Below, piece by piece: positions 19,199-29,196 of a stretch of 64,000 nucleotides of DNA. The first letter of the stretch is position 1, and every line of letters starts with the position of its first letter. The notes beneath the pieces are model-generated. The model was not told the DNA's origin and did not search any database. It worked only from the letters and a program-made list of their open reading frames with translations. The DNA comes from Strigamia acuminata (lineage: Eukaryota; Arthropoda; Chilopoda; Geophilomorpha; Linotaeniidae): the NCBI GenBank assembly GCA_949358305.1, contig OX442314.1:40122581-40186580 (forward strand), read 5' to 3'. The position numbers were made by a program, and so were the translations under genes.

Positions 19199-20226
19199 GA
19201 AAGAGTTATTTCACATAAATGATAGGTGGTGGAAACTTTTTCTTTCTGTCCTTTTTCTACTTTATACATGTATATTGATTTCAGATGAATACAATGTGAC
19301 ATCTGAAATATATGTGATTGGAGGTGATTGTACTGGGTAGATGAGTGAGTGTGGAATGTGGTTTTTGACAGACCATTATTAAAGACTGGATAAGTGCATT
19401 TAGGACGTAGATGGAATGAAGAAAACTTGACCAACAAAAGAACTGTCATAGAGAACTGATTAATTTGAAGGGCCCTCTGGCCAAATGAAGGACTTTGTGA
19501 GTGGCTGGTTGTGTGCAGTGAAGGCGGTAACCAAAGTTGATGTGGTAGTCTCAAAGGTAATAGAGAGACACTCATAGTCGGGGAGACCTTAGAAGCAAGT
19601 TGTTTGAAGTCCCTTACGAGTTTGGTTCTTCACAATTTGAGATAGGCCTCACAGTTGGTTGAAAGCTAAACCGCAGCCAACTGCTAGAGTCCGGTAGCTG
19701 ATCAACACTTTGCAGTTTCCAAGTGAAAACTAGTTATACTTGAAGGTGGTGTCAAGCCTGGAGACACTCCAACACAGCAACAGAGAGTTGCCTAGCAGTA
19801 CACAAGAGAAGGGAGCAGTGGTGACTAGACTACATCAAACCACGACAAAGAACTGCCCAGCAAAGGGGCAGCCAACATTCCTGAAAATCCACATCAAGAA
19901 GAAAACTTTTCTCATCCACACAGGTTATAAACATTGTTTTTAATGAGTGCATTTCATTCCTTAATTTCCTGTGTTTCTAAACTGGTGATCTGGTATTTTT
20001 GGAGTCTTCCTGGGTTTTATGGTGTTGGCTGTTGGGTATTAATTAATGCTTTAAAGGGCACAGAACAATTGTTATTAAGTTTGTAGTTTTTTTGGGGGTA
20101 TTTGGATCTAATTAAATTAGTTATAAAAATAAAACAAGTTGTTCTTTTCTGTCTGATTATACACAAATGTCCAAGCAGTAAGAAGTAGTTTGTTTTCGTT
20201 CAAAACAGGAAAGGCCAGTATGATTT
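19199..20226. other. Spacer without supported genes
   Basis: About 1 kb of moderately AT-rich DNA. A short plus frame (19740-19943) and a minus frame (19132-19575) show no recognisable motif and I do not call them. Confidence 0.35.
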
Positions 20227-20703
20227 GTGAATCACATGATGACCAAAATTAGATCAGTCGAAGAACAAGGTGAAACAACATTGTCTATTCAGATTAGGGA
20301 CAAGGGACAATTTATTGTTCCATCACGTACGATCAGAAAAACATTTTATGAAGTCCATTTTGACCTGTCAAATGCATGCAAGTGCACCTGTACCTGCATA
20401 GATTTTAAAAGAACCTATTTGATTTGTAAGCACATTATAAGTGTAGGAAAAAAAATCAAAGACTGGAGCCTAGAGAAACTGAGTGCTTCAATTCTTACAA
20501 ATCCAGTGTTTGCAGCTGATCAGTCAGTTATGCAGTCAAGAATGTTGATGTCAAATCAAACAAACAGCCCTGGTCCTGAAAATAAACAAGCATCTGAAAT
20601 AGATAACACTATAAATGAAAATGAATGTGTAGAATTGGAAAGTGAATCCAGCAAATGTGAAGAAATTATCAAACCAATAAAACAAGAAGAAAATCATCGA
20701 TAA
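20227..20703 (+). pseudogene. SWIM-finger C-terminal fragment of a MULE-like protein
   Basis: The frame reads FYEVHFDLSNACKCTCTCID, then YLICKHIISVGKKIKDWSL and a long acidic/Asn-rich tail to the stop. CxC (in CTCTC) followed by CKH is a SWIM zinc finger, which closes MULE-type proteins and binds DNA or protein. With the CPAR zinc domain at 10209 it shows both ends of such a protein. The catalytic core is not between them, since other elements fill the gap. Confidence 0.6.
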
Positions 20704-21060
20704 TTGTAACGCTACAATACGATCAATTCAATCAATGCTGCAGCAGAAAATCATGTTCACAAATTTTTTAAACCAAGCTAGTGATTTACTGAATGACAGT
20801 AAAAGGTCAATTGTTATTGGGACACTGGCGGAGCATGCTTGGACGAACTGCGTGATCATATCGTGACCCACTATCGTCAACAATTGATTGATGGTGCGCC
20901 GGCAGCGGTAACGTCATGTTGTCGTGACAGACGATGAGGCGGGCCCATCAAATCGACCAGATGTGGCAAAGAAAGAAAGAACGGAAGGAGAGGTGCTCTG
21001 CACCGTTGCGAGAGCCGTGGACAACCCATCCACATTAGCGTAACGCAAAAGATCAAATCT
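20704..21060. other. Spacer, possible decayed coding remnant
   Basis: A minor frame from about 20830 reads LDELRDHIVTHYRQQLIDGA, then is interrupted; another near 21150 reads FKETEGKLGRKQPRPRDVDI. Neither is recognised. Composition is more balanced than in the flanks, which suggests old coding sequence. Confidence 0.3.
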
Positions 21061-21523
21061 TACATTTGCATAAGAATGGAGGATTGCAATACAGTCATGT
21101 AAATGGGGATGTACTAAACGTTAGGTGTCAGGCCCCTGACTATTAAAAAATTTAAAGAAACGGAAGGAAAATTGGGACGAAAGCAACCACGTCCGCGCGA
21201 TGTGGATATCGTAGCAATTCCCGCTGACGACTCAATCGCCGCTCAATGAATAAACCAAAATGAATCAACACCAAGTGGAAAAAAGATGATGCGAATGAAT
21301 GAAATCATTGACGAAGTTGAGAGAACAGACGATTTGAACATTGAAAATAGAAAACACCGAATTCGCAAGTTTGGATCCGAGGGAGTGGGTCAGTTCTTTT
21401 GTCATTAATGAATTTTCAATTGCAACAATTAATTTGCTGCCGATGAAAAAATGATAACAAAAAATGAAAAAATGCAAATGTAACATCTGCGTAGGAATGC
21501 AGTCTTGCAATACAGTCATGTAA

Positions 21524-21790
21524 ATGCCACATTATGCAGGCTTACAATACATGAACATGTAAATGCCACATTCATGAAAGAAAGGAATGAATTGGGGGCT
21601 AACAATACAATAAAAATTGTAAATGCCACATTCATGAAAGAAAGGAATGAATTGGGGGCTAACAATACAATAAAAATTGTAAATGCCACATTCTTGAAAG
21701 ATAGGGATGTGGGGGCTAACAATACATTGAGAAATGTAAATGCCACACTCAGGAAGGAATGTTTCAATGCAACTAGAAGATGTGACAGAA
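21524..21790 (+). repeat. 60-bp tandem repeat
   Basis: About four to five units of TGTAAATGCCACATTCATGA continuing with AAGAAAGGAATGAATTGGGG and GCTAACAATACAATAAAAAT. Two units are identical; outer ones diverge. Each unit contains TGTAAATGCCACA, shared with the 50-bp tandem array at 52150-52430. An in-frame translation through the repeats exists because the period is a multiple of 3, but the sister array has period 50, so it is not coding. Confidence 0.8.
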
Positions 21791-22208
21791 CTTTTCAAAT
21801 GACCAGAGCTCTCTTCTGGTTCGACTGAGACGTATCAAGTCATCAGTTTATCCAGGGGTGACCACGTGGAGGTAGAGAGTTGGGTTTTACACCCCCGAGA
21901 CCAAATCAACAATTTACCACTTTTGTTATGTTGGAACTTATCTGAAAAACTGTGAACATATAAATGTATATAAAAATAAAACATATACCGGTAAATGTGA
22001 CTTCTTAATCTTGGTTGGTCTCAAGCAGGTTTTTTCTCTCATGAGCAAAAATCTTGACCCGAATACACCGAGGTCACTCTACTCAAGGACAAAGGTTGTC
22101 GTTCTTGCTGCAGATGGCTTCAGTCACAAAGAATTCAAAAATTTCATGCCAAACGGCCGTAAACACTGAAATAAATAGTAAATAAAATATAATAAATATG
22201 AATTTGTA

Positions 22209-22248
22209 ATACCACGAACACAATAAACCTATTTTGTTCGTGGTAATA
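22209..22248. repeat. Small palindromic insertion in repeat copy 1
   Basis: TACCACGAACA ... TGTTCGTGGTA forms a perfect 11-bp stem with a loop of roughly 13 bases. The same place in the sister copy (about 52908-52916) reads GTAATCCAATAGTT without it, so about 38 bases were gained here or lost there. Confidence 0.55.
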
Positions 22249-22639
22249 CAATAGTTAATTTAGGGTTACGGGTGATACGTATAAAAACAAACTTACCTCG
22301 GTTTGCTGGAAAAAGAAATAACTAGTTTGTGTGAAATTAAAAAAATAAAATAAAAACACTGGAATTGGAATAAAACCTGGATAGAAAAAAGACAAAATTC
22401 AAGTTGAATCAACTACAACACAACGACAAACCTACGTGCTGCAACGTCTCAGCGTGGTCGGAGAACTACCGCGGCTACGGGGTTTACACACGTAAATCAC
22501 GGCGAACCGTTCTCTACAGAACGAATCTTTTATCCACCACCGTATGTATGGTAGCCTAGAAGGACCGTTGAAACTGACTGAAAGGAAGATATCAAGGAGG
22601 AAACTTGATATCTTCAGGAGATTGTGACATTGTGAGATT

Positions 22640-23068
22640 GAAAATAAATAAATAAATAAATAAATAAAATTGGAAACTGCAATCCTTAAATTGAGATTTC
22701 AGTAAGTTTGAATTTAAATTAGGATTAACTCAGTTTACACAAGTACAAATAAAAATATCATCAAAATGAAATAAATATTTATTTCATTTTAAAAACGAGT
22801 TATAATTCCAATTTATTTCTTTAAAACAAGTTCATCCATTGCAAGGGTTTGTAATGTCGTTGGATTGAAAAGACAACATTGACAGGGAAGTTATCATCTT
22901 GTTTAGTTCTATATACAAATCAATGTTAGCTATACTTGTAATGTTTTACTGTATGTCTCTTATACTGTATATCATTTTAGAGAAATGTTGTTAGAAATAT
23001 TGTTGAAATTAATTAGCAATAATTGAGTGTGATCTTGAAAATATATATATATATATATATATATATTT
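22640..23068. repeat. AT-rich spacer with (AAAT)n and (AT)n microsatellites
   Basis: (AAAT)n at about 22646-22670 and a run of about 14 AT units at 23040-23067. The DNA between them is AT-rich with no coding frame. Confidence 0.7.
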
Positions 23069-23884
23069 TTTAAGTTGTATTAATTTATAAAATGTGATTC
23101 AATGAATGTATCAAATAAATGAAAATCCAACAGCACCGCCATTTGGAACGTCGTGACGTTCAGATCGAACTTACCCTCCGCATTCAGAAAAGTTATCTAT
23201 CTAAAGATTTCAACTTAATTTGTGATAAGAGGACACGACTGATACAAAAGTGAGGTCCGATTTCGAGTCCAAAGTGTTGGGATTAAAATGAAACCTGATT
23301 ACCGACGAGCTGAGTTTGCAAACCGAGAATATACCGAGTGTGAGCAAAAAGACAGTCACGAAGAGAGAAGTGGTTCAGATAACTGTGAAAACCGTGTGGT
23401 GTGGTTTCACGGGTTTTTTATATTTTGTTTACCCTTTGATTTTTTGTATATTTGTTTACCTTTGATTTATTGTATTTCGTTTGTTTTATGTATTTTTATA
23501 TTGCAATTTCTAGAGATTTAAGTGTGCATTTTGTGTTTTACTGACTAAAATGTTTAAATTTACCTTGTTAAAAATTATTGTATTTGTGTGGTTTTATCTT
23601 CACCCGAAATTGGGGAGGACCTCAGAGACTCTTCCAAGAGTTTGGAATGTGTCTCTAATTTTATTGCAATAATATATCTCAGTGAAGATTTTAAGTTAAT
23701 TTGTCATAATTATAAGAAATAAAAAAATTATATTAAAAACTTATTTTTATAGTGATGTGGAAACTTGAACAGTTTATTATACACAATAGTGTGGCTGAAT
23801 TGATGAGAATTTAGCAATAAAAGTTGCAAAATAAAAGAAAAAATTTCAAGACATACAAAATTTTATTAAAAACTCATTGTTCTT

Positions 23885-25060
23885 TCAGAGCCTCCTTTTT
23901 CTGTCAGTACGGAATACCGATACCATATAACCATAACTGTCCGGTACTACAATCTCTAATCTTGAACGCCTCAACTTCCTCCTCTCCTCCGTCGCCTCGG
24001 TTGCCACTTCCTTCTGAACCTCCGACAAGACCAACTCCAAACTGGCCCGCGCATCCTCGACACTATCGTGCACGTCCTTCTGAATATCTCTCCTAAACAC
24101 CGTATTAACGATTTGCTTCAGCGCCCTCCTGTAGGGAAATCCCCTGTTATCCGGAAAAAGCATGGCCGTATCGACCACATTCGTATGGGCCAATCGCAGC
24201 ACGCGCAGATCGTTCTCCAAACTATGCCCGACGAGTATCGTCTCGGCACGAACAATCCCCAACAACTCCCGCTGCACCTCGCGCAGCGATTTCGTCGCAG
24301 TCTCGAACATCTCTTGCGTAACGCCGCTAAACCTGGTGTTCAAATCCACAACCTCACTTCCAGGCTTAACCAACTGGTCGTAAGCCGTGGTGCCATCAGG
24401 CTTGACCAAAGTCACTTTACCTAATTCAAGGCCTGTAGTTGTGTAGAACATCTCGCAATCGAGGGCGTAGATGCCGTAGTCGCCGTCGCGCGGAATTTCG
24501 ACGCTAGGTTTCGTCTTGACAAAGCCTTCCAGCTTGCCGTGCAGCGCGCCCGCACTCACCTGCGACTGGGCCGTACAACACCCGCCCCGACCGATAGCTT
24601 GCTTGCAACAAGTGTATATGGAACCGCGCTTTTCCTTTCCGGTGCGCAATATCCGGCCCCAATGGTAAACGCAGGTTTCTGGTGGGACCACGAGACCGTC
24701 CTCTTTGGTCGTGAATTGTTTTTTACAACGACAACAGGTTTTTAGATCGTTGTAGTTGGTGTCGAGTGGATTGAGCAGGCCTAGGGCTACTTGAGGGATT
24801 GGTTTGTAGAATCTCAAAGACGGCATCTCGATGTAAACCTCTCCGTTGCGGAAATCGATCGAATATCCGTACATTTCGAGCTGTTCCGGTTTTGCAACTC
24901 GAGATTTGAATCTCGGATACAATTGCGCGTGCGTCAAATTCAATTCTTGGAATAAATTCGGCGTCAAAAGCGGATATTCCACCGGATTTTGGGACACTCT
25001 TGTCCAGTTTTGGGACACACTAGTGCGGTTTTGGATCTTTGCCATATCTAAAAATGCCAT
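23885..25060 (-). CDS. REXO1-like 3'-5' RNA exonuclease, copy 2
   Basis: Intronless, 391 residues, closely similar to copies 1 and 3 from MAFLDMAKI onward. All DEDDh residues are present (ALDCEMFYTT, HSLENDL, VHDSVEDA), as is the Cys/His cluster (CCRCKKQF, TCVYHWGR, YTCCKQ, GGCCTAQS). Near the N-terminus a TSVSQNWTRVSQNP stretch shows a duplicated 'RVSQN' unit absent from copy 1. The C-terminus is extended by about 30 residues ending FRTDRKRRL. The solo LTR lies 11 bp upstream of the ATG, separating the gene from its own 5' flank, so its expression is probably altered or lost although the frame is intact. Confidence 0.8.
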   Translation of the reverse strand: MAFLDMAKIQNRTSVSQNWTRVSQNPVEYPLLTPNLFQELNLTHAQLYPRFKSRVAKPEQLEMYGYSIDFRNGEVYIEMPSLRFYKPIPQVALGLLNPLDTNYNDLKTCCRCKKQFTTKEDGLVVPPETCVYHWGRILRTGKEKRGSIYTCCKQAIGRGGCCTAQSQVSAGALHGKLEGFVKTKPSVEIPRDGDYGIYALDCEMFYTTTGLELGKVTLVKPDGTTAYDQLVKPGSEVVDLNTRFSGVTQEMFETATKSLREVQRELLGIVRAETILVGHSLENDLRVLRLAHTNVVDTAMLFPDNRGFPYRRALKQIVNTVFRRDIQKDVHDSVEDARASLELVLSEVQKEVATEATEERRKLRRSRLEIVVPDSYGYMVSVFRTDRKRRL

Positions 25061-25907
25061 TTGATAAAGTGTGTAGTGACCCTAGTGGTCACTAGAGAAG
25101 TAGTCAGAAAAAGTCTGAAAATATTATTTCATTTTAGTTTATTTGAAGTTTTATATTTTTTATGTTTCCTGTCTCCAGACAAGGAAGCTAAGCAGAATGG
25201 GAGGAAATGTGGGTGGTTGCCAGAGTAACCAGCCCACAAGCCTCCAAACAGGAAATGAGTCCTGAGAGGAGTGAGAACTCCTCAGTATGAACCAGAACTT
25301 TGCCTTGAGAACAACCACAAAAATAACCAGAAACAATTCAGTATTTTTGTGACATTCCTTGTGAAGTTTTCATATTCCTGAGTTAGCCAGCTGCTAATTT
25401 GGGAGCTTTCCTACTGTTGAACCAGTCAACAGCGGGATATTCGGTCTTGCCGCAAATTCACTTGCGGTGGGATTTTTCCATTCTTGAGTCAACTCAATTG
25501 TTGATTAGAGATTTCGCCTCGCCGTGAAGGGAATCCGGCTAGACGTTGCGAAAGAGTGGCAAATACGTCGCCACGACGACGAAGTTGCGAGATCGTGAAT
25601 AGAAGAGACGGAACAAGTCCGGTTGATCCAGCAAGTCGACGAGAGCCGATTCGTACCAGACGAGTTCGAGAAGTTTTGAGTAACGGAATAAGTCTGTTTT
25701 CACCGTGGGACGACGTACGAGAGACGAGACGAGTGTTGAAAGTGAAGAACCGAAGGAACGCGACGACTACAGGCCGTAATCGTCGCCAGAACGTCGAGAA
25801 CTATACTTTCAGATTCTCGTTCGTTTTGAAATCTCGTATTTCCGAGACGAGATTTCTCGTCCCGAGACGAGATCTCGTACGAGAACGAGATCAAAAACGA
25901 GATTTCA

Positions 25908-26110
25908 TCAAAAAAGTCCAAAAACGCGATTTTGATCATTTTCGATGTTTTTTTGATGTTTTTTCAGTTTTTTGATGTTTTTTATCATGGTTTTAATTAT
26001 TTCTGATGTTTTTAACAGGATTTTAATCATTTTTAATGGTTTTAGCAATGTTTGAATCATTTTTGAAATTTTTTGCATAAAAATCATATTAACATTCAAT
26101 TTTTAAGATG
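25908..26110. repeat. T-rich repeat at the 3' side of the hAT transposase gene
   Basis: Irregular repeats of TTTTTGATG/TTTTAATCATTTT between the subterminal CGAGAT zone and the transposase stop. The minus frames across it are simple Lys/Ile repeats and not genes. Confidence 0.5.
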
Positions 26111-26152
26111 AATAAATTTTATTTAGTTCAATTTGTACTTGTAAATTTGTAA

Positions 26153-28135
26153 TCAACGTTTTTTTTGAAAGAAACTTTTAAGCACACTCAAATCACTCAT
26201 AGTTTTGCAGACCATTCGCTCTCGTCTCTTGCTACGGTGGTTGCCAGCAACTGAGAAGTTCTGTTCGCTTCTAATCGACGTACATCTGATCAGTTTCAAA
26301 GCGTCTTCGAGTTTGACAAGCTTTTCCGATTTCTTTCCTGTTTCAATATATGTCTTAAAGTCCTCAGTAGTAAGGTCATTAGGATTTTTGGTTTTTGCAT
26401 TCAACCTTGTCCTTTTTGCCGGTTTTGGTACGAAATTCGATGTCGTTCGTCGTTTGAGCGCAGCCTGTAAGCGTGATGCGGGATCATCAGCAACAGCATC
26501 GAGGTTTTGTGGTTCAGTAGAGGATTCCACAACATCAACATTATCGTCATCATCATCGCCGTCGTTGTTCAAAAAATGTTTTCTCCAAAGTCTAATTCCT
26601 TCTTTCACGATTTCTTCCTTCTTTGACAATGTAAACGGAAAGACATGCGGCTCATCCAGAACTCCCGGATTATTCAGAAACATTAGCAAACTCACAGTTA
26701 ATTTCGGTCTTCTCTTAACGATTTCCTTTTCCAGCTCTTCTAGTAAGCGGTCTCTCAGGTGGGATTGCTGCTGAAATCGTAATTCTTTGAGGAGAAATTC
26801 CAACGCCCCTTCTGCCATATTCAAATCCGATTTATCGCCACTAATTATATCCATTGCCAATTTGCATGGTTGCAGAATTGCGATTAGTGCAGGAACACTA
26901 GTTACCAAGTGGTCAAGCCAAGGATGTCCGTACTCCTGGAGCGTTTGTTTAACAGCTGGCATCATTTCATTGAAGACAGTTAACATTTTCAACGAACTGT
27001 TCCAACGTGTCTTGACGTCAATGGCTAAAAGTTTGAATTTGATTCCAGCAGAATCAGCATTTTCTTTCAAAACTTTTACCAAATTCAGGTTGTGCTTGAA
27101 CTTTCGGATGGAATCTCGAACATCTCCCAGAGTTTGTGTAATATGCAGGTTTGGGTCGTATTCGTAGTCGTACGCTTCCACCTCTTCGTCAGATATTGCG
27201 CCATCGGAACCATCAACATTCTCTGAATCGGAATCGTTTCGAATCGGAACAGTTTCTACATTTGACAATTCGCAGTCCTCATCACAAGTCTCGTCAGACA
27301 TCCCGGATGAATAAGAATCATCAACGTTTTCGTTTCGTTTTGTTTTCCGTCGGGTTGTCACGCGTTTGACACAAATGTGGATTCCGTGATCGTAGCAGAT
27401 GTGATGGAGTCGGTTAGATAGTCGACCGGTTTTCGTACAAACAGCTGCGCCATCCATAGTTTGTCCAATACAATCTCTGTCAGGGTCGATCTCGAAGTTT
27501 ACCAATTGTTGGTTTTGCAACCTCAACAGTGTTTTGGCATCGCATTCTTTCCCCATTTCAATCATCCCAAGGTTCTGGTTATAACCGTCCGGCCCGAAGA
27601 GATGAACATTCATCACTTTAATTTGCTTGAATGTCGCTTCATCACTGACGTACGAGAATTTTGCGTCCTTCGACTTCAGGGATTTAATTTCCTTTTTGAC
27701 GGTATTTTTAACGAATGCTGCAGCTTTGTAAACGATCTGTCGAACTTTCTCGGAATTCTTCGGTGCTTCCACTTTAAAATGACTTTCAATCAACTTCTGC
27801 ATCGAAGGATTCGCGATTTGATTGAAACTGAGCCCAACATCTGCAGCTAGTTTTGCAACCATTTCATCACTTCCAGTGAGCTTATCGTGGAAATAAGAAT
27901 CAATCGTTTTTGTTGGCTGACTTTTTGTTGGAGTCGGGTTCTTTGGAACGTGTAGAATTCGATGAAACTTTAACAAGTGTGAATGAATTTGTTTGGTGTT
28001 GAAATCCGTTCGTTTGATGAATTTGTCCTTTGCGCCGTCAGGACAAAGCTGGCATTCAACCGTGAATTGGTCACTTTTCAAAGGTTTGCAGTATTTTTGC
28101 CAACTCGTGTAAGTTTCTTTCGCCGGTGAAGCCAT
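26153..28135 (-). CDS. hAT-family transposase with BED finger
   Basis: Open 660-codon gene. Residues 10-60 form a BED finger (C28-x2-C31, H53-x4-H58) that binds the element's ends. SYVSDEATFKQ (D165) and IGQTMDGAAV (D228) fit the first two catalytic positions of the hAT RNase H fold. A long acidic stretch (about 270-335) interrupts the core. LAIDVKTRWNSSLKML is the hAT insertion-domain mark with its DxxTRWNSS. The C-terminal dimerisation domain is near SIRSEQNFSVAGNHRSKRRE, about residues 610-655. No intron and no stop. The gene sits between matched terminal repeats, so the element looks autonomous. Confidence 0.9.
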   Translation of the reverse strand: MASPAKETYTSWQKYCKPLKSDQFTVECQLCPDGAKDKFIKRTDFNTKQIHSHLLKFHRILHVPKNPTPTKSQPTKTIDSYFHDKLTGSDEMVAKLAADVGLSFNQIANPSMQKLIESHFKVEAPKNSEKVRQIVYKAAAFVKNTVKKEIKSLKSKDAKFSYVSDEATFKQIKVMNVHLFGPDGYNQNLGMIEMGKECDAKTLLRLQNQQLVNFEIDPDRDCIGQTMDGAAVCTKTGRLSNRLHHICYDHGIHICVKRVTTRRKTKRNENVDDSYSSGMSDETCDEDCELSNVETVPIRNDSDSENVDGSDGAISDEEVEAYDYEYDPNLHITQTLGDVRDSIRKFKHNLNLVKVLKENADSAGIKFKLLAIDVKTRWNSSLKMLTVFNEMMPAVKQTLQEYGHPWLDHLVTSVPALIAILQPCKLAMDIISGDKSDLNMAEGALEFLLKELRFQQQSHLRDRLLEELEKEIVKRRPKLTVSLLMFLNNPGVLDEPHVFPFTLSKKEEIVKEGIRLWRKHFLNNDGDDDDDNVDVVESSTEPQNLDAVADDPASRLQAALKRRTTSNFVPKPAKRTRLNAKTKNPNDLTTEDFKTYIETGKKSEKLVKLEDALKLIRCTSIRSEQNFSVAGNHRSKRRERMVCKTMSDLSVLKSFFQKKR

Positions 28136-28151
28136 GTCAATTGTAATTTGT

Positions 28152-28363
28152 TATTCGAAGCTGCGGATGAGAGGATAAGACGGTTCGATTCGAAGCTGCG
28201 GATGAAACGATTCGAAGCTGCGGATGATTAAAACGATTTGAAGCTGTGGATGAAACGATTCGAAGCTGCGGATGAAACGATTCGAAGCTGCGGAACGATT
28301 CGAAGCTGCGGATGATTAAAACGATTCGAAGCTGCGGATGAAACGATTCAAAGCTGTGGATGC
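28152..28363. repeat. 22-bp minisatellite in the hAT 5' leader
   Basis: Nine copies of TTCGAAGCTGCGGATG with spacers AAACGA or ATTAAAACGA lie directly upstream of the transposase ATG (28135, minus strand). Two copies carry T for C. The array falls between the start codon and the CGAGAT-rich subterminal zone, where promoter elements or transposase-binding sites would be expected. Confidence 0.8.
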
Positions 28364-29196
28364 GCGCCAGATGATGAGACGACACAATTTGATAAGTGAC
28401 AAGAACAATGTTTATTAGCTGGTTATATAATGCTAAAATAAAAACGTAACAATGCCGTTTTGGCCCGTTTTGGGTTTTGATTGGTTTTGTAAATTGTACG
28501 TATCTCGTACGTATCTCGTGACGAAATCTCGGTTGAACGAGACCGAGATTTCCGGAAAAAAAAGGCCCGAGATTGCCGAGACCGAGATCCCGAGATCCCG
28601 AGATCTGAAAGTATAGTCGAGAACGTCAAATCAACGTTTTCGCCGTGATCCGAAGCATTTTATTATTTCCCAATTTCATCTCCTTTCATTATTCATTTAT
28701 TTTATTTCACTGTAATTCCTAAAAGTTATTCTAAGTCAGAATAAATATATTGAGTTTAATTAGAGAGTATTTTTATGATAAGTCTTGTTTAAGCATCTAA
28801 TGGGCTTTGGGAATTATTGCTTTGGAGTTTCAGAGTGATAATTTCAGGCTCATTACAAGTGGTTCCAAACGTGTCAAATAGACGTTGGAAATCAACAATT
28901 AGAAGTGGTCTATTCAAAATAAAATGTGCTTATATATATCAACACTAAGCCCTTATTGGCTAACACATAAAACGTATAGTGGACGTCGTAATACACAATG
29001 TCCAACACGTCCGTCCGACGTAAAACCATTCGATGTGACAAATCCAGAGTCGGTCATGGAAGTTATCACAAAAATTTTCGATCCATGACTTTGAGATAAT
29101 ACAATTTAAACTATTGCACTTCTTCAAATTCTGTACACTACTTAACCTAAATCTAGCCCTTTTGCATGCTAAATTGTTGCAATAATGTTTCTAATA

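Larger units (their letters stand above)
21061..22600. repeat. Non-coding repeat family with tandem core, copy 1
   Basis: This 1.5-kb stretch matches 52085-53615 over most of its length. Landmarks are GTAACATCTGCGTAGGAATG near 21480, the tandem core, GAGACGTATCAAGTCATCAG, TGGTTTCAAGCAGG-like and GGACAAAGGTTGTCGTT blocks, and the end ACCGTTCTCTACAGAACGAATC with CTAGAAGGA near 22556. It has no protein frame. I could not identify terminal repeats or a known superfamily. Confidence 0.7.
25793..28624 (-). mobile_element. Full-length hAT DNA transposon (about 2.8 kb) with target duplications
   Basis: TATACTTTCAGAT at 25802 is mirrored by ATCTGAAAGTATA ending at 28615. GTCGAGAAC flanks both ends (25793-25801 and 28616-28624); the family makes 8-bp duplications, so one base is ambiguous. 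Both subterminal zones are packed with CGAGAT/ATCTCG motifs (25815-25905 and 28500-28605), likely transposase-binding sites. It contains one complete transposase gene on the minus strand. Identical flanks and an open gene point to recent activity. Confidence 0.9.
25072..28857. mobile_element. Solo LTR (about 970 bp) interrupted by a hAT element
   Basis: The inserted DNA starts TGTAGTGACC and ends GCTCATTACA, the TG...CA of an LTR. AGTG flanks it on both sides (25068-25071 and 28858-28861). Removing it restores the contiguity seen in REXO1-like copy 3. Without the hAT insert the LTR is 25072-25800 plus about 28617-28857. No internal retroelement sequence or second LTR is present, so it is a recombined solo LTR. 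Its ends and layout resemble the LTR at 56116-57404 (TGTAGTGGCC start, a TGATAAG segment near the end), suggesting a related family. Confidence 0.8.
23226..29196 (-). repeat. REXO1-like repeat unit, copy 2, split by nested insertions
   Basis: Left part 23226-25071 starts GAGGACACGACTGATACAAA and holds the exonuclease gene. The right part 28858-29196 carries the 5' flank (GGTTCCAAACGTGTCAAATA ... GATCCATGACTTTGAGATAA ... TTTTGCATGCTAAATTGTTG). In the uninterrupted copy 3 these two parts are contiguous (about 32867-32890). The interruption is a solo LTR that itself contains a hAT element. The unit therefore predates both insertions. Confidence 0.85.

Noticed and set aside
21505-21828. 107-codon frame with repeated VNATFMKERNELGANN
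   Set aside because: It exists because the 60-bp repeat is divisible by three. The sister array has 50-bp units and no such frame, so it is not a protein.
28137-28385. 82-codon frame of SFESFHPQLRIV repeats
   Set aside because: Translation of the hAT leader minisatellite; repeat composition explains it.
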